From: Delphinapterus leucas
Lineage: Eukaryota > Chordata > Mammalia > Artiodactyla > Monodontidae
Assembly (NCBI RefSeq): GCF_002288925.2
Contig: NW_022098031.1
Span: forward strand, 17,495,897 to 17,559,896
DNA: 64,000 nt
Direction of reading: 5' to 3'
Positions 25,377-36,059 of the stretch are shown here, in pieces. Numbering within the stretch: the first letter of the stretch is position 1; every line of letters starts with the position of its first letter. The notes beneath the pieces were generated by a model that worked only from the letters and a program-made list of their open reading frames with translations, had not been told where the DNA came from and searched no databases. Both the position numbers and the translations under genes were made by a program.

Positions 25377-26343
25377 GGTTTGTTTTTGTGTGTCTTTTTC
25401 TTCTCTTGTGTGTCCTGCCCAGAGGAGTTCCTTTAGCATTTGTTGTAAAGCTGGTTTGGTGGTGTTGAATTTTCTTAGATTTTGCTTCTCCTTAATGCTT
25501 TTGATTTCTCTGTTGAATCTGAATAAGGTCCTTGTTGGGTAGAGTAATGCTGGTTGTAGGTTTTTCTCTTTCATCACTTTACGTATATCCTTCCACTCCC
25601 TTCTAGCCTGAAGAGTTTCTGCTGATAAATCAGCTTGTAATCTTATGGGGATTCCCTTGTATGTTATTTTTTGCTTTTCCCTTGCTGCTTTAAATATTTT
25701 TTCTTTGACTTTAGTTTTTGTTAGTTTGATTAGTATGTGTCTTGTCCTAAGCTTTAGCCTGTATTAGACTTGCTACACTTCCTGGACTTGGGTGACTATT
25801 TCCTTTCCTATGTTAGGGAATTTTTCAACTATAATCTCTTTGAATATTTTCTAAGACCCTTTCCTTTTCTCTTCTTCTTCTGGGACTCCTATAATTCGAA
25901 TGTTGGTGCATTTAGTGTTGTCCCAGAGGTCTCTGTGACTGTCTTCATTTCTTTTCTTTTTTTTTTTCCTTTATTCTGCTCTTCGGTAATTATTTCCAAC
26001 ATTCTATACTCCACCTCACTTATCTGTTCTTCTGCCTCAGTTATTCTGCTATTGATTCCTTCTAGTGTATTTTTCATTTCAGTTATTGTGTTGTTCATCT
26101 CTGTTTGTTCTTTAGTTCTTCTAGGTCTTTTTTAAACATTTCTTATATTTTCTTGATCCATGCCACCATTCTATTTCCGTGAATTTGGATCATCTTTATT
26201 ATCATTACTCTGAATTCTCTTTCAGGTAGGTTGCCTCTTTCTTCTTCATGTATTTGATCTTGTAGGTTTTTACCTTGCTCCTATATGTGTAACATATTTT
26301 TTTTGTTGCACCATTTCTTTGTTTTTGATGTGTGGGACTGCAT
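25377..26343 (-). pseudogene. L1 ORF1 remnant
   Basis: ORF1p is the RNA-binding coiled-coil chaperone of the L1 particle. The start is taken at the ATG at 26343, because it opens the lysine-rich N-terminus typical of the family and lies about 1 kb into the element. A stop occurs within the first 25 codons. A coiled-coil stretch with MNNTITEMKNTLEGINSRI begins at 26098. The conserved C-terminal part ends with the MLKELLWAGHTREEKD stretch before the stop near 25377, with MKEKNLQPALLYPTRTLF just upstream. The total length of about 320 codons is normal. Stops and frame changes make it dead. Confidence 0.88.
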
Positions 26344-27353
26344 TCCTGTCTTACTGTTGTTTGGCCTAAGGCTTCCAGCAGTGGAGTTTGTAGGCTGTTG
26401 GGTAGAGCTGGGTCTTGGTGCTGAGATGAGGACCTCCGGGAGACCTCACTCCGATTAATATTCCCTGGGGTCTGAGGTTTTCTGTTAGTCTAGTGGTTCG
26501 GACTCAGTGCTCCCACCACAGGATGTCAGGCCCCATCCCTGGCCTTTGAATCAAGATTCTGCAAGCCGTGTGGGGTGGCCAGAAAAGGCACAACAATAAC
26601 GAAGAGGAAAAAATAATATAAGATTAGAAAACTAACAAATATGTTAGAAAACATAAAATCTAAGTGAAACAACAACCAGAAGGTAAAAGAGAGCCACAAT
26701 AGCAAAAAAAAAAAAAAGGCTGGAAGATGCCTTCGCTGTGTGGGGCGGGGCTTAGGCAGGGTCAGGGCTTAGGCAGCGACCGGGTTTAGCTGGGGGCAGG
26801 GTGCAGGCTTAGAATCCACACAGCCAGAAAAGGCCCTGGGGTGATGGGGGCTGGGGCTTAGGCTCAGCAGGGCTGGAGTGGCCCCGAAGTGCCTCTGGCC
26901 TCAGAGTGCTGATTATCATGCCTGGGACCTCAGGAGGCTTCCCGTTCACCTGTACTCTTCTTCCCCCCTCTCCCTCCCACTATCGTAGGACCCACGTGGC
27001 TGGTAGGGTACTTGGAAAGCAGAGGACCTGGCCTGGGAGCCCAGCAGGCTTCTTGGGGCCCAAGTGGGCAAGGGACACAGCAGGCACCTTCAACCCCAAT
27101 CCTCCGAACCCCCAACGAACGGTCCTTCTGGGTATGGGAACCCCTCCCCTCCACCAGCCACCCCTCAGGGGCGCCAGTCCCATCTGACCTCCACTTCTCC
27201 CCCTTCACTCCCTCCCACGACCTACCTGGTTGCTCAGGGGTTCCTCCTGTCCCCTCAGGTGTCAAGGTTCCCCACCAGCATCTGGTAGGTGCCCTAGTTG
27301 TGGGGAGACACGAACTCCGTGTCCTCCTGCTTTGCCATCGTAGCCTGTACTGT
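26344..27353 (-). promoter_or_regulatory. L1 5' untranslated region with its internal promoter area
   Basis: This 1-kb GC-rich block is unlike the AT-rich surroundings and sits exactly where the L1 5'UTR and internal Pol II promoter belong. The first 180 bases upstream of ORF1 are less GC-rich, then G/C-rich words with several CpGs run to 27340. Open frames of 67 to 160 codons here on both strands (for example 26930-27412) come from base composition and are not genes. Promoter activity is inferred from position only. Confidence 0.75.
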
Positions 27354-27370
27354 TTGAGTTTTAATTTATT
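27354..27370. repeat. Right target-site duplication of the full-length L1
   Basis: TTGAGTTTTAATTTATT pairs with 20952-20968. It sits at the L1 5' end and shows that the element is not 5'-truncated beyond this point. Confidence 0.85.
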
Positions 27371-27399
27371 TAAAATGCACGTTTTAGTATAAAGTTTGA

Positions 27400-29445
27400 T
27401 TTGTTTTGACAAAAGCGTACTCCCAAGTAGCCATCATTCTTATCAAGAGGTAAAATATTTTCATTACCCCCCAAAACTATCATAAGCCCTTTTCAGTCAA
27501 ACAGCTTCAGACAATAATCTGTTTTCTGTCACTGTTTGTTAGTTTGCTTGTTTGAGAATTTCAGGTTTATTCTGACTATTAAATGTATCAACAGTTTGTT
27601 TCTTTTATTTTTTAATAGTATTCTATTGCATGGAGATATCATTATATGTGTATTCAGTCAGCTATTCATGAGTGCTTAGGTTGTTATATAGCCTAATAAT
27701 TTGAAGCTATTACAAATGAAGCTGCCATAAACATTCATATAGAAGTGTGTCTGTCAGTATATATGATTTCATTTCTCTTGGCTAAATGCCAAGATGTGGT
27801 ATTGCTGGATCATACTGTAAGTGTATATTTAACTTTACAGAACACTGACTTTTTTTTTTTTTTTTTTTTACAAAACACTTGCAGAAGTTTCTAAGGTGGT
27901 TTAGTTAATCCATCCACAACTTTGTCAAAACTTTGTATTGTCCATCACTTAAATTTAGACATTTCAGTGGGTTTGTGTCTGGTTGAAGTTTCAATTTGCA
28001 TTTTCCCAATGACTAATTATACTGAGCATAGCTTAATTTGCTTATTGGCTGGTTGTATGTCTTCTTTTGTGAAGTACTGTTTCAAACATTTTGCACATTT
28101 GTGTTTGGGTTTTTGAATTGAGACTGAGTTGTATACGTATATCAACAAAGGATTTATATCCTTGATATACTATTTTATCTGTCTGATGATTGCCTTTTCA
28201 TTTTTATAAAAGTGTCTTTGAAGAACAGAGTTACTTAATATTTAAGTTCAGTTTATCAATTTTGTCTTTCTGAAATTTGCCTTTCTTTTCATCTTGTCTA
28301 AGAAATCTGTCTATTTCTAAGGCCGTGAAAATTTTTCCCCTATTATTTTATATTTAATATGTAGCTCTATGAGCAATTTCAAGATTTTTTGTGTGTTTGT
28401 TAAGAGTAAAGATTCTTTTTTTTTTCCCTTACGGATAGCTAATTGTTCCAGCCTGTCTGATAAAAAGACTGTTCTTTTCCCTCGTTGAATTACCTTGATG
28501 TGTTTGTAAAAAAGGAATTAAGCATACACGGGTCTATTTCTGAACTCTCTGTTCTGTTTCACTGAATTGTATGTATATCTTTATGCCAATGATACATTGT
28601 CTTGATTACTGCCTTTATAGTAAGTTTGGAAATCAGGCAAACATTTTCCTACATTGTTCCTTTTTTTAACATCATTTTAGCCATTCCAGGTACTTTGTGT
28701 TTCCATATAAATTTTAGAATCAGCTTGTTCATTTCTACAAGAAAATAAAACTGGTAGGATTTTTATTGAGATTGCATTGAATTTATAGATCAATTTAGGG
28801 ATAATACTGTAAATGTATTGACATCTTAATATTGAATTTTTCAATTCTTAAACATGGAATTGCTCTTAATACATTTAGGTCTTCTTTATTCTGTCAGCAA
28901 TATTTTATGATTTTCATTGTACATATCTTGCATTTATTCAGTTAACTGAGTTCCTAAATATTTTTTTACATTTTGATAATATTGAAATTGGTATTTTTGT
29001 AAATTTTTTTTCCAATTTTTTGTTGATGTTTTGTGGACCTATAGCTAAAATCCATTCATTAGCTCTAGCAGCTCTCTTTGAGTTTCCTTGTGATATTCTA
29101 TGTAAATAACCATATATATCTTCTTATTTCTGTATTGCCGTTTTTAGGAATTCCAGCACAGTATTGGTTACAAGTGGTCAGAATGAGTATCTTGTTTCTG
29201 ATCTTAGAGGAAAAAACATTTTATCTTTCACCATTAAGTATAATTTTAGCTGTATGTTTTTTTAGACGCTCTTCATCAGGTTGAGAAATTTCTCATGAAT
29301 GGGTGTTGACTTTGGATGAGGTACTTGTCCTGCGTCTGTTGATACCAGATGATTTTTCTCCTTTATTCTGTTAACATAAGAGATTATGTTGATTATTTTT
29401 TGAATATTATACCAAACCTTGCATTCTCTCTGCTCTGAGTGATCA
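27400..29445 (-). mobile_element. Old L1M ORF2 segment, reverse strand
   Basis: Over 2 kb the sequence follows L1 ORF2 and 3'UTR in reverse order: the CATTCATATAGAAGTGTGTC area near 27733-27752, GTATTGCTGGATCATA near 27799-27814, the CTTGATTACTGCCTTTATAG area near 28601-28620, and a diverged FADD-region counterpart near 29080-29100. No reading frame is open. It is interrupted by the poly(T) insertion at 27847-27866. The subfamily is uncertain, and the far end near 29445 is a soft boundary. Confidence 0.75.
27834..27879 (-). mobile_element. Tail-only retro-insertion: poly(T) flanked by a 13-bp duplication
   Basis: TTTACAGAACACT (27834-27846) and TTTACAAAACACT (27867-27879) flank a run of about 20 T. 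They differ at one base. This is what L1-type integration leaves when reverse transcription stops inside the A tail, so only the tail is inserted. An alternative is a local duplication followed by T-run expansion. Confidence 0.6.
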
Positions 29446-30919
29446 GAACTCAAATGTCTCCTGGGTCTTGATGAGCTTTAGAAATTGTTCTTTTATAACT
29501 ACTTGCTCTTTGCCTAGTTTGTGGAGTATCAACCAACCCATAGTAATTTAGCATGTAGAGACTCAAGGTGTTCCCTGTGCAGAGTTCTTTCCTGATGTGA
29601 CTTCCTCCTTTGTAGTGCCCTACAACTTCCTTAGCCTCCCCAAGTGCTGATCTCTCTCCTCAGTTCAGTGAGAGCCCCACACTCAGCTTGAGTTCTCTCT
29701 CTCTGAAAGAAGGGAAACCCTTCTCTCAGAGATAACAGTCCTGTGCCTCCTGTTGACCAATGTATACACAGCTTGTTCATTTACTTTATCCATTTTTTAG
29801 CAGGGTAGGTTTGGAGCACAAATCTGGTACTAATTATTTCATCGTGTCCAGAAGCTTAATTTCATTTTATCATTGAAAAAAAATGTTTAAATGAAAAATG
29901 CTATTCTTCCGATTCTTCAGAAAGTGTAGGTAAGAAAATTTACATATGCCTAGATGGTTTCCAAAATCTAAGATTTTTACTTTGAGTTTTGTTCCAACTC
30001 TGGTTTGGCTAAAATAAGACCAAAATGTACCATTTCAAATGGCTAGGTATCCCTCCCCCCCGCACCAAAAAAAAACTACTTAGAATTTTAACTGTACTTT
30101 ATGGAATGTGTATTTATTGGCCTATTTTCTTCATAATCTACTATATGTATATGTTAAGACAGCATCCATGTAACAAATCCTCATGTATGTCTTTTTTTTT
30201 TTTTTTTAAGAGTACCAGACACACCTTCGGCTGTAGATATTTACTGGAGAGAGGCAAGAGTAGGATTTGTTTCTCACAAAACTATACACATTGTTTTGTT
30301 TTGGGGTTTTTTGTTTTTTTTTTTTTTACAAATAACTTCACTTTCAGTGGTAGAAAAGAAAATTCTGTGTTTTTACCTTTCTTTTATCAGGAAAATGGAC
30401 TTTATTTTACCATTGTAAAAAATAAATTGGATAGAAATAAAAGTAAATTATTTAGGCAATACCATTTTAAAAATAATATGCCACCTGAAAAGTAATATAT
30501 TTTAGTAGAAAGACATAATTTAGTGAAGAAAACATTCATCCTTTGATGGAATTGCTAAATCTACTGATTATTTGTGATTTCCATTCAGGGAGATGCCACT
30601 GGAGCTAACATAAAAGCCTTGCTATCTAAATGAAATCATTTCTAATTTTTAAGGAAAAAAAACCCTCATGTTTATTACTGGAATGTAATTTTCTTTTGAG
30701 AGGTAAAAGTAATTTTATTCTACATAAAACTTCACCTAAGTTTACAAGTAGATATGTTTAATGATGTCCATTTTAGCGTGATTTGGTTTTGTGAAAAAAT
30801 TATAGAAACGTTAAAAAAATTGTATAAGATAATTAGAAAAATTACTAAATATCTTACAGTAGGGATTCTTTAAACAAAGCACAGTGTACTATATAGCGTT
30901 GAAATCTGTTCTCAGGACC
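29446..30919. other. Mostly unique sequence, no gene seen
   Basis: 29446-29870 may continue the L1M (some resemblance near 29770-29850 to an L1 internal region) but is too diverged to call. From 29870 on nothing is recognised. Homopolymer runs include T at 30191-30208 and 30315-30328. The 156-codon frame at 30025-30495 is the longest outside repeats and is dominated by low-complexity Phe/Lys/Tyr runs from AT-rich DNA. Confidence 0.45.
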
Positions 30920-31290
30920 TCTGAGAATAGATTTTCAAAAATAATACTAAGTGAAAAACAGGTTGCAGAAGATATTTTTAGTTTAATATAATTATATACT
31001 TCATCAGATATCACCAAACCATGTTATATATTGGTGTATATCCATATATATGCATATATATACATACACATATATGTTCTACATGTATATGTATGTATAT
31101 TACATATAACTGTGCTTTATATATACACTGGATGACTGTTCACCAAATTAATGGTAGTGGTTACCTCTCAGAATGAATAGGGTAAGTGGGTGAATATTAA
31201 AGCAACCACATCTTTATCAGATATATTTTATTTATCAATTTAAAATAAATTATTAAACATTTATCTTAAAATTGTGGATATACAAATCTT
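30920..31290 (+). mobile_element. L1M 3' end, forward strand
   Basis: AAGTGAAAAACAGGTTGCAG near 30949-30968 and GGTAGTGGTTACCTCTCAGA near 31153-31172 are characteristic of the final part of old L1M 3'UTRs. A TATA-rich low-complexity patch at about 31030-31110 lies between them. The element is 5'-truncated. Confidence 0.6.
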
Positions 31291-31605
31291 TGTTATAAAA
31301 TACTCTTCTGGCTCTTCCAAAAATGATCCCATAATAATTACTTTTTTTATACAAGTAGATGTTTATTATATGTTAACTCTTTTTTTCAAATTAATCTCAA
31401 ATTAAAATTTGAGGTTGCCATTCTTATTTATGAAATACCTTTTAATACATCAAAATTTTTTATAGTTATTGTCATTATTGTTTCTGTTAGACTATTATGA
31501 GACAAATTTCTATGATGATGTATTTTTATGACAATATGTTTCTAACAATAAAGAAATACCCATAATATCAGTTTACCATCAAAGTTATTTCTTTGTACCA
31601 TGTTT
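31291..31605. other. AT-rich unique sequence
   Basis: Nothing is recognised. Confidence 0.5.
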
Positions 31606-31752
31606 CTCTGATATCTATAATATATCATTATCTATAACATATCTATATACCTATACTATATCATTATCTATAATATATCTATATCATATCTATATCATTC
31701 TCTATAATATTTTATATATATTACAGATAATATATCTATAATATATCATTAT
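31606..31752. repeat. Imperfect AT-rich minisatellite
   Basis: Variants of ATCTATAATATATCATT recur, some with inserted AACATATCTATAT or CATATCTATATC. At least six irregular repeats fill about 145 bp. It lies directly upstream of the reverse-strand MIR. Confidence 0.75.
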
Positions 31753-31925
31753 TTCATTTTCCCAGCAAGTCTGTGAAGTATTCCCCATCTGACAACAAGG
31801 TGAGAAAACTGAGGCAGGAAGATTTTAGGTAATTAGTTGAGAGTGGTTAGCTAATATGTAGTAGAACCTGTATTTTAACCTAAACCTCTTTAAAACTGAT
31901 ATCATGCTTTCAAATACCATACTCT
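31753..31925 (-). mobile_element. MIR SINE, reverse strand
   Basis: Read as the reverse complement, the core CATTTTCCCAGCAAGTCTGT, then CCCATCTGACAACAAGGTGA near 31785-31804, GAAAACTGAGGCAGGAAG near 31804-31821, and TAGTAGAACCTGTATT near 31859-31874 follow the MIR consensus in order. Confidence 0.8.
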
Positions 31926-32194
31926 ACTGCCCATCAAAATATGTCCAAACAAAAAACAACATATACTCAACAGATAACACAGCTTAAATGAGAGAAACTA
32001 TCTGTTCTTTTCAAGTCTTCCACATTTTCTCTTCCAGTCTCAGGAGAAAAGTCTCTTCCAAATCTCAGGAGAAAAATATTTAATTAATTTTATAGTAATC
32101 ATTCCCTTGATTTTCCTTGTGGTATTATTTCATTTGTTTGTATCCCTAAACCTTACACAGCTTATATTTTGTATGAATTAAGCCATTCCTTATG
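31926..32194. other. Unique sequence with a 24-bp tandem duplication
   Basis: CTTCCA(G)TCTCAGGAGAAAA begins at 32031 and a related unit begins at 32055 (CTTCCAAATCTCAGGAGAAA). No gene is seen. Confidence 0.6.
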
Positions 32195-32495
32195 TATTCC
32201 TCTGTGGTTTGTTTGTTTAGGGTTCAATTTTGTGTTCGTCCATGATGAGGTGTGAATCATTTTCACTGAACAAAATTTTATATTTTTACTTTTAAAATTG
32301 TTGCTGATTCTAAGAACATTTTTATACACATCTCCTATTCACATGTACATTTTTTTTAATAGTGTGTTTATCCAGGAGTTGAATTGCTAGTCACAGGATG
32401 TGCTATTTCAACTTTAAAAGGTAGTGCTGAACCATTTTCCATGGTAGTAGAATCATTTTTATTCAATACAAAATTTGTTTTCACCTACAGTTGGT
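32195..32495 (-). mobile_element. Old L1M ORF2 fragment, reverse strand
   Basis: The block near 32290-32490 resembles the reverse complement of the L1 segment that encodes the region before the C-terminal end: TCTAAGAACATTTTTATACA near 32310-32329, CAGGAGTTGAATTGCTAG near 32374-32391 and GCTGAACCATTTTCCATGG near 32427-32445. It is highly diverged. Confidence 0.5.
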
Positions 32496-33232
32496 CTACT
32501 TCAAAACCATATGTGTAAAGAAATTTATTTAAGTGCCTTAGCCAGTAACCTAGTATATGCTCTGGTTTCTCTTGATTCTTGATCCTTTACTTTAATTAAA
32601 TCATAATTTATTGTGGTTTTATATATTGCATATTTAATTTGAATGTCGATGCCTTCTTAATTACCTTTTATCTCAAGCTGCCCATTACCGTGTAATATTC
32701 ATTCTTTATTTACTTTGATGAATGAGTTGAGTAATTTTCTATGTAGAATGAATTCAGGGATACAAGAAACATCGCAGTGTTCCTTAGATACCCTCTATTC
32801 CAACGACTAAAGTATAAAATTATGCAATCATACTTAATATCTATAACCAAAACTTTAATATTAGTACAAAGCCCCACAGATGAATGAAATATCTAAACAG
32901 CTTTAAGAGGACAAAGTGGTAAGTGCATGTCCTAGGAAATGTAAGCAGTATAAAATTTGTGCCTATAGAAGGGAAATTGACAACAGGTTAAGGATGAATT
33001 TTGGGAGCTGAACATGGACTTGGCTTATTTTTACATTTAATATTTGTGAATTTCTAGAATTCTTTTTTAAGAATCTTCCCTCTCTTACTAGCACTCTATT
33101 CCATGAATCCCAGCTGATTCAGTAGCCTCAAACTCTAATATATTTCTCTCATGATAAAACCATCATGCTCTGGACTTGCCTTCCTTCTACCACAATCTGG
33201 ACAGGACTTTGACAGAGAGCCAGAACAACGGT
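32496..33232. other. Unique sequence, no gene seen
   Basis: No gene or repeat is recognised. Confidence 0.5.
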
Positions 33233-33767
33233 CTGACATACTGTCAAAAACTTGGATGAGTCTGGGATTCTCCCTACATGCAAGCTAATCAGTTAACCTG
33301 CCATAGTTTCATGGATGCCAGTGGAAGATACTAGATTCCTAGGTCAGAGACAAATACATTATTACTCATGGTATGAGCAGGTATAGTGAACTTTATGTTC
33401 ATGTGAGTTCCTCTTTTCCCCCAAGTTTTATCATTGTGATGCAGAGGTAGGTGGAGGTGAATGTTACATGTGGTGTGAGTTTGTGTTACAGCTGAAGAAT
33501 CCTGAGCACCTAATAAAGCCCAAACTTTTATATGAGGTTTGTAAGAACACCTGCCCGATCTTTGCCCAGAAAGGAGATACTGTCTCACTGTTCCAAGGCT
33601 ATTTGTTGTAAAATGTACTTGAAAAGAAGGTTTAGGACCAAAGAGGTCAATATCTTATGTTGACAATATGTGGAGAAATACATTCATGAAGGATGGACTC
33701 CCAGTACTTGCCTCACTTGTTTCCCTCTTATTAGGGATCACCATTCTGTGCTGCTTCTTGTTCCACA
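33233..33767 (-). mobile_element. Solo LTR of an endogenous retrovirus, reverse strand
   Basis: On the reverse strand it begins TGTGGAACAAGAAGCAGC (from 33767), carries a TATA box TATATAAAAG at about 33525-33535, a weak AATAA-type signal near 33356-33361, and ends near 33233 in TGTCA. Its R/U5 block matches that of the LTR at 6846-7088, so it is the same family in fuller form. Length, about 535 bp, is typical for a gamma-type LTR. No internal genes adjoin it. No clean target duplication was found. Confidence 0.65.
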
Positions 33768-34019
33768 TCTGAAAACAAGTATTTCATAACTTAAAACTGA
33801 CCCACTTTTATAGTTGTTTACACAGAGAAAACTAGTCAGGTGATAGTCACATCAAAGAGGAAGTCGCAGTTAATATTGTTTTGAGGTTAGCAATTTAAAA
33901 TAAGGTAAAATGTAGTTCAGATAATGATAAATCTTTTGAAAAATATGACATGTTCCAAGATTTTCCCAGGTATAGTCTTTTGCATGAATTTTATTTATAA
34001 TGGCCCAGTATACTGAATA
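33768..34019. other. Unique sequence between an LTR and a MITE
   Basis: Nothing is recognised. Confidence 0.5.
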
Positions 34020-34021
34020 TA

Positions 34022-34129
34022 CAGTGAGCCTTCCCTGTCCCTGGGTTTCACATCTCAGATTCAACCAACCCAGATCAAAATTTGGTTGGATATGCAAATG
34101 TAAAACCTACAGAGATGGAGGGCTGACTG
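34022..34129. mobile_element. 108-bp MITE of Tc1/mariner type, TA target
   Basis: The left end CAGTGAGCCTTCC and the right end GGAGGGCTGACTG are inverted repeats with a few mismatches. A TA lies on each side (34020-34021 and 34130-34131), the target duplication of Tc1/mariner-type DNA transposons. Inside is the pattern GATTCAACCAACCCAGATCA, familiar from a mammalian non-autonomous DNA element, here shortened by an internal deletion. There is no transposase. Confidence 0.75.
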
Positions 34130-34131
34130 TA

Positions 34132-35512
34132 TTTCTAGTTACCACAAAGATTTTGTTCAAGTGACCAGTTTTTCCATAAACCTTGCTTATAATGTAAAGA
34201 CCAAAGAAGCACCTGAAGTTAGTGATTATCAAACTATTTTGAGTAAAATAGGAAAGCCCAAAGAGAAAAAAACATGAAATAGGTAAATACAGAACAATAC
34301 TTGGAATAGTATTGAAAACAATGCTCTTAATTATTGCCCAGCTCATGCAGACTATCCAAGTTTCACTGTAAAGTAGGCTATCGAGGAAGCTTTAGGAAAA
34401 TCATTTCCTGAATGTGTAGAGGAAAAGTTAGATGTCCATGTACTCCATTGCCCAACTCCCTCCAGAGTATGTTTTCAAGAAGGGCAGTGCAAAAGCAATG
34501 TTGGGGCAGAGAGGCTTTCCTGAAAGCTATAAGTAGGCTCTTTGGCTGCAGGGCCCAGGCACCAATTTTCTAGGAGTCAAAAATTTTCTGTGCTTAGTAG
34601 GAAGCAAGCAAACAAATCCCAAAAAACTATTAGGTCCTTTCCTAGTTGTAAAGATAATAGTATGAAAAATTGCATTAGAACTGCATGCACTAATGTTATG
34701 TATTGTTTTAGAACTAAAACACCAATTTTCTCAACCGTATAATAGCACCAAGAGAAAAAAACGTCTGAGGATGACTAATACATAACAGAAAAAAAAAAAA
34801 GTAACAACAAAAGCAGTAGTAAACTTTTAAAAGGCTGAAAGTCGGTCAGTAGTTGTGTGGCATGGGTAGCTCACTTTAATTTTCTGAATCTCAGTATCCT
34901 CAGTGCTTCAGCGCAGGGTTTATCTGGATAATGTCTTAGTTTTCTCCTAAAGCACTACAGTGCTTTGACACTACATGACTAGATCATTTTCAGCTAGAAA
35001 ATAAATTCAGATCAAGGCATGATTTTAGCTACAACTTCATTTTTACTTAATAAATTTTTGACAATTTTTCATGAGTTGTCTTAACTGACGCTCTTATTCT
35101 GAGTTAAAGTACTTCCCTTAAGTAAGATATGAGAGAGGAATGAAATAATTTAATTTGATATATGATACTCAGTTTAACCTATATTTCTCTGTTTCCAGCA
35201 AGAACCCCTTAACTACCATCTACTCTCTTACCCTCTTCTATTGCTACTTTGGTTCATTTTCTCAGGAGAGAAACTATGCCGTATAACTACATCGCTTTAT
35301 AGACAACTTTAACACAGCTTTCAAAATATATTGTTTGGTTCAAACACAAAACTTACTTCACACATATACTGCTTTGTTTTATGATGAAGTATTAAATTTA
35401 AGGACTCCCTGGAGAAATATAAATAAATGTTATCAGGGAAGTATTACTTAATCATTATGAATGCATAATGTCCTTCCTTTTATGTTTACTTAGATATCAG
35501 AAATATTTCAAG
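34132..35512. other. Unique sequence, no gene seen
   Basis: About 1.4 kb without recognised genes or repeats. A poly(A) run lies near 34789-34800. Confidence 0.5.
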
Positions 35513-35750
35513 CAGTTGTCACTTTTTTTTTTTTTTTTTTTTTTTGCGGTACGCGGGCCTCTCACTGTTGTGGCCTCTCCCGTTGTGGAGCACAGGTTCC
35601 AGACGTGCAGGCTCAGCGGCCATGGCTCATGGGCCCAGCCACCCCACGGCATGTGGGATCTTCCTGGACCGGGACACGAACCCATGTCCCCCACATCAAA
35701 GGGTGGACTCTCGCCCACTGGGCCACCAGGGAAGCCCAGTTGTCACTTTT
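35513..35750 (-). mobile_element. CHR SINE with target-site duplication, reverse strand
   Basis: The SINE body is 35527-35736, poly(T) first and GGGAAGCCC last on the plus strand. CAGTTGTCACTTTT flanks it at 35513-35526 and 35737-35750, a perfect 14-bp duplication. Part of the T run belongs to the duplication. The body shows some CpG decay (for example GCGGTACGCGGGCCTCTC at the Pol III 3' part). Frames of 73 to 102 codons here are translations of the SINE. Confidence 0.93.
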
Positions 35751-36059
35751 GACTTGAGTAAGCATACAGTCCTGGAAGACAAGGAATGGAAACTTTTTCT
35801 TATGTTGCTGAAACAGCTATTGAAAATACACATGGATCACAAAAACAGATAAAGTAATTTGCTTTGCTTTATTGTTTAACAAGTAGATTTTCTGCTCTTT
35901 TGGTTTTTCTACAATTCCTTATAAAAATTATAATATGGCAAAATTTATTCTCTAATAAGAAACATTGTTTTAATAATATCAATAATTATTTATCTTAAAA
36001 ATATATTACCATTAGATAATAGCCTAAAGCTCTAGAAGAAAAAAAAAAAATAGATGCAG
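35751..36059. other. AT-rich unique sequence
   Basis: Nothing is recognised. A poly(A) run precedes the L1 target site near 36038-36050. Confidence 0.5.

Larger units (their letters stand above)
20969..27353 (-). mobile_element. Full-length but inactive L1 retrotransposon, reverse strand
   Basis: The element runs from its A-rich 3' tail (left) to a GC-rich 5' untranslated region (right). The order on the reverse strand is 5'UTR (27353-26344), ORF1 (26343-25377), a short spacer, ORF2 (25337-21342) and a 3'UTR with TATACTCCAATAA at the end. It is about 6.4 kb including a 0.2-kb SINE, which is normal full length. A 17-bp target-site duplication confirms a single retrotransposition event. Both ORFs carry stops and frameshifts, so it cannot move itself. 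One mismatch between the duplications and the broken ORFs suggest a moderately old insertion. Confidence 0.92.

Noticed and set aside
26906..27412. Several frames up to 160 codons on both strands
   Set aside because: They lie in the GC-rich L1 5'UTR and contain no domain; high G+C removes stop codons by chance.
30025..30495. 156-codon plus frame, longest outside repeats
   Set aside because: Phe/Lys/Tyr low-complexity runs come from T- and A-runs. No start context, domain or conservation evidence.
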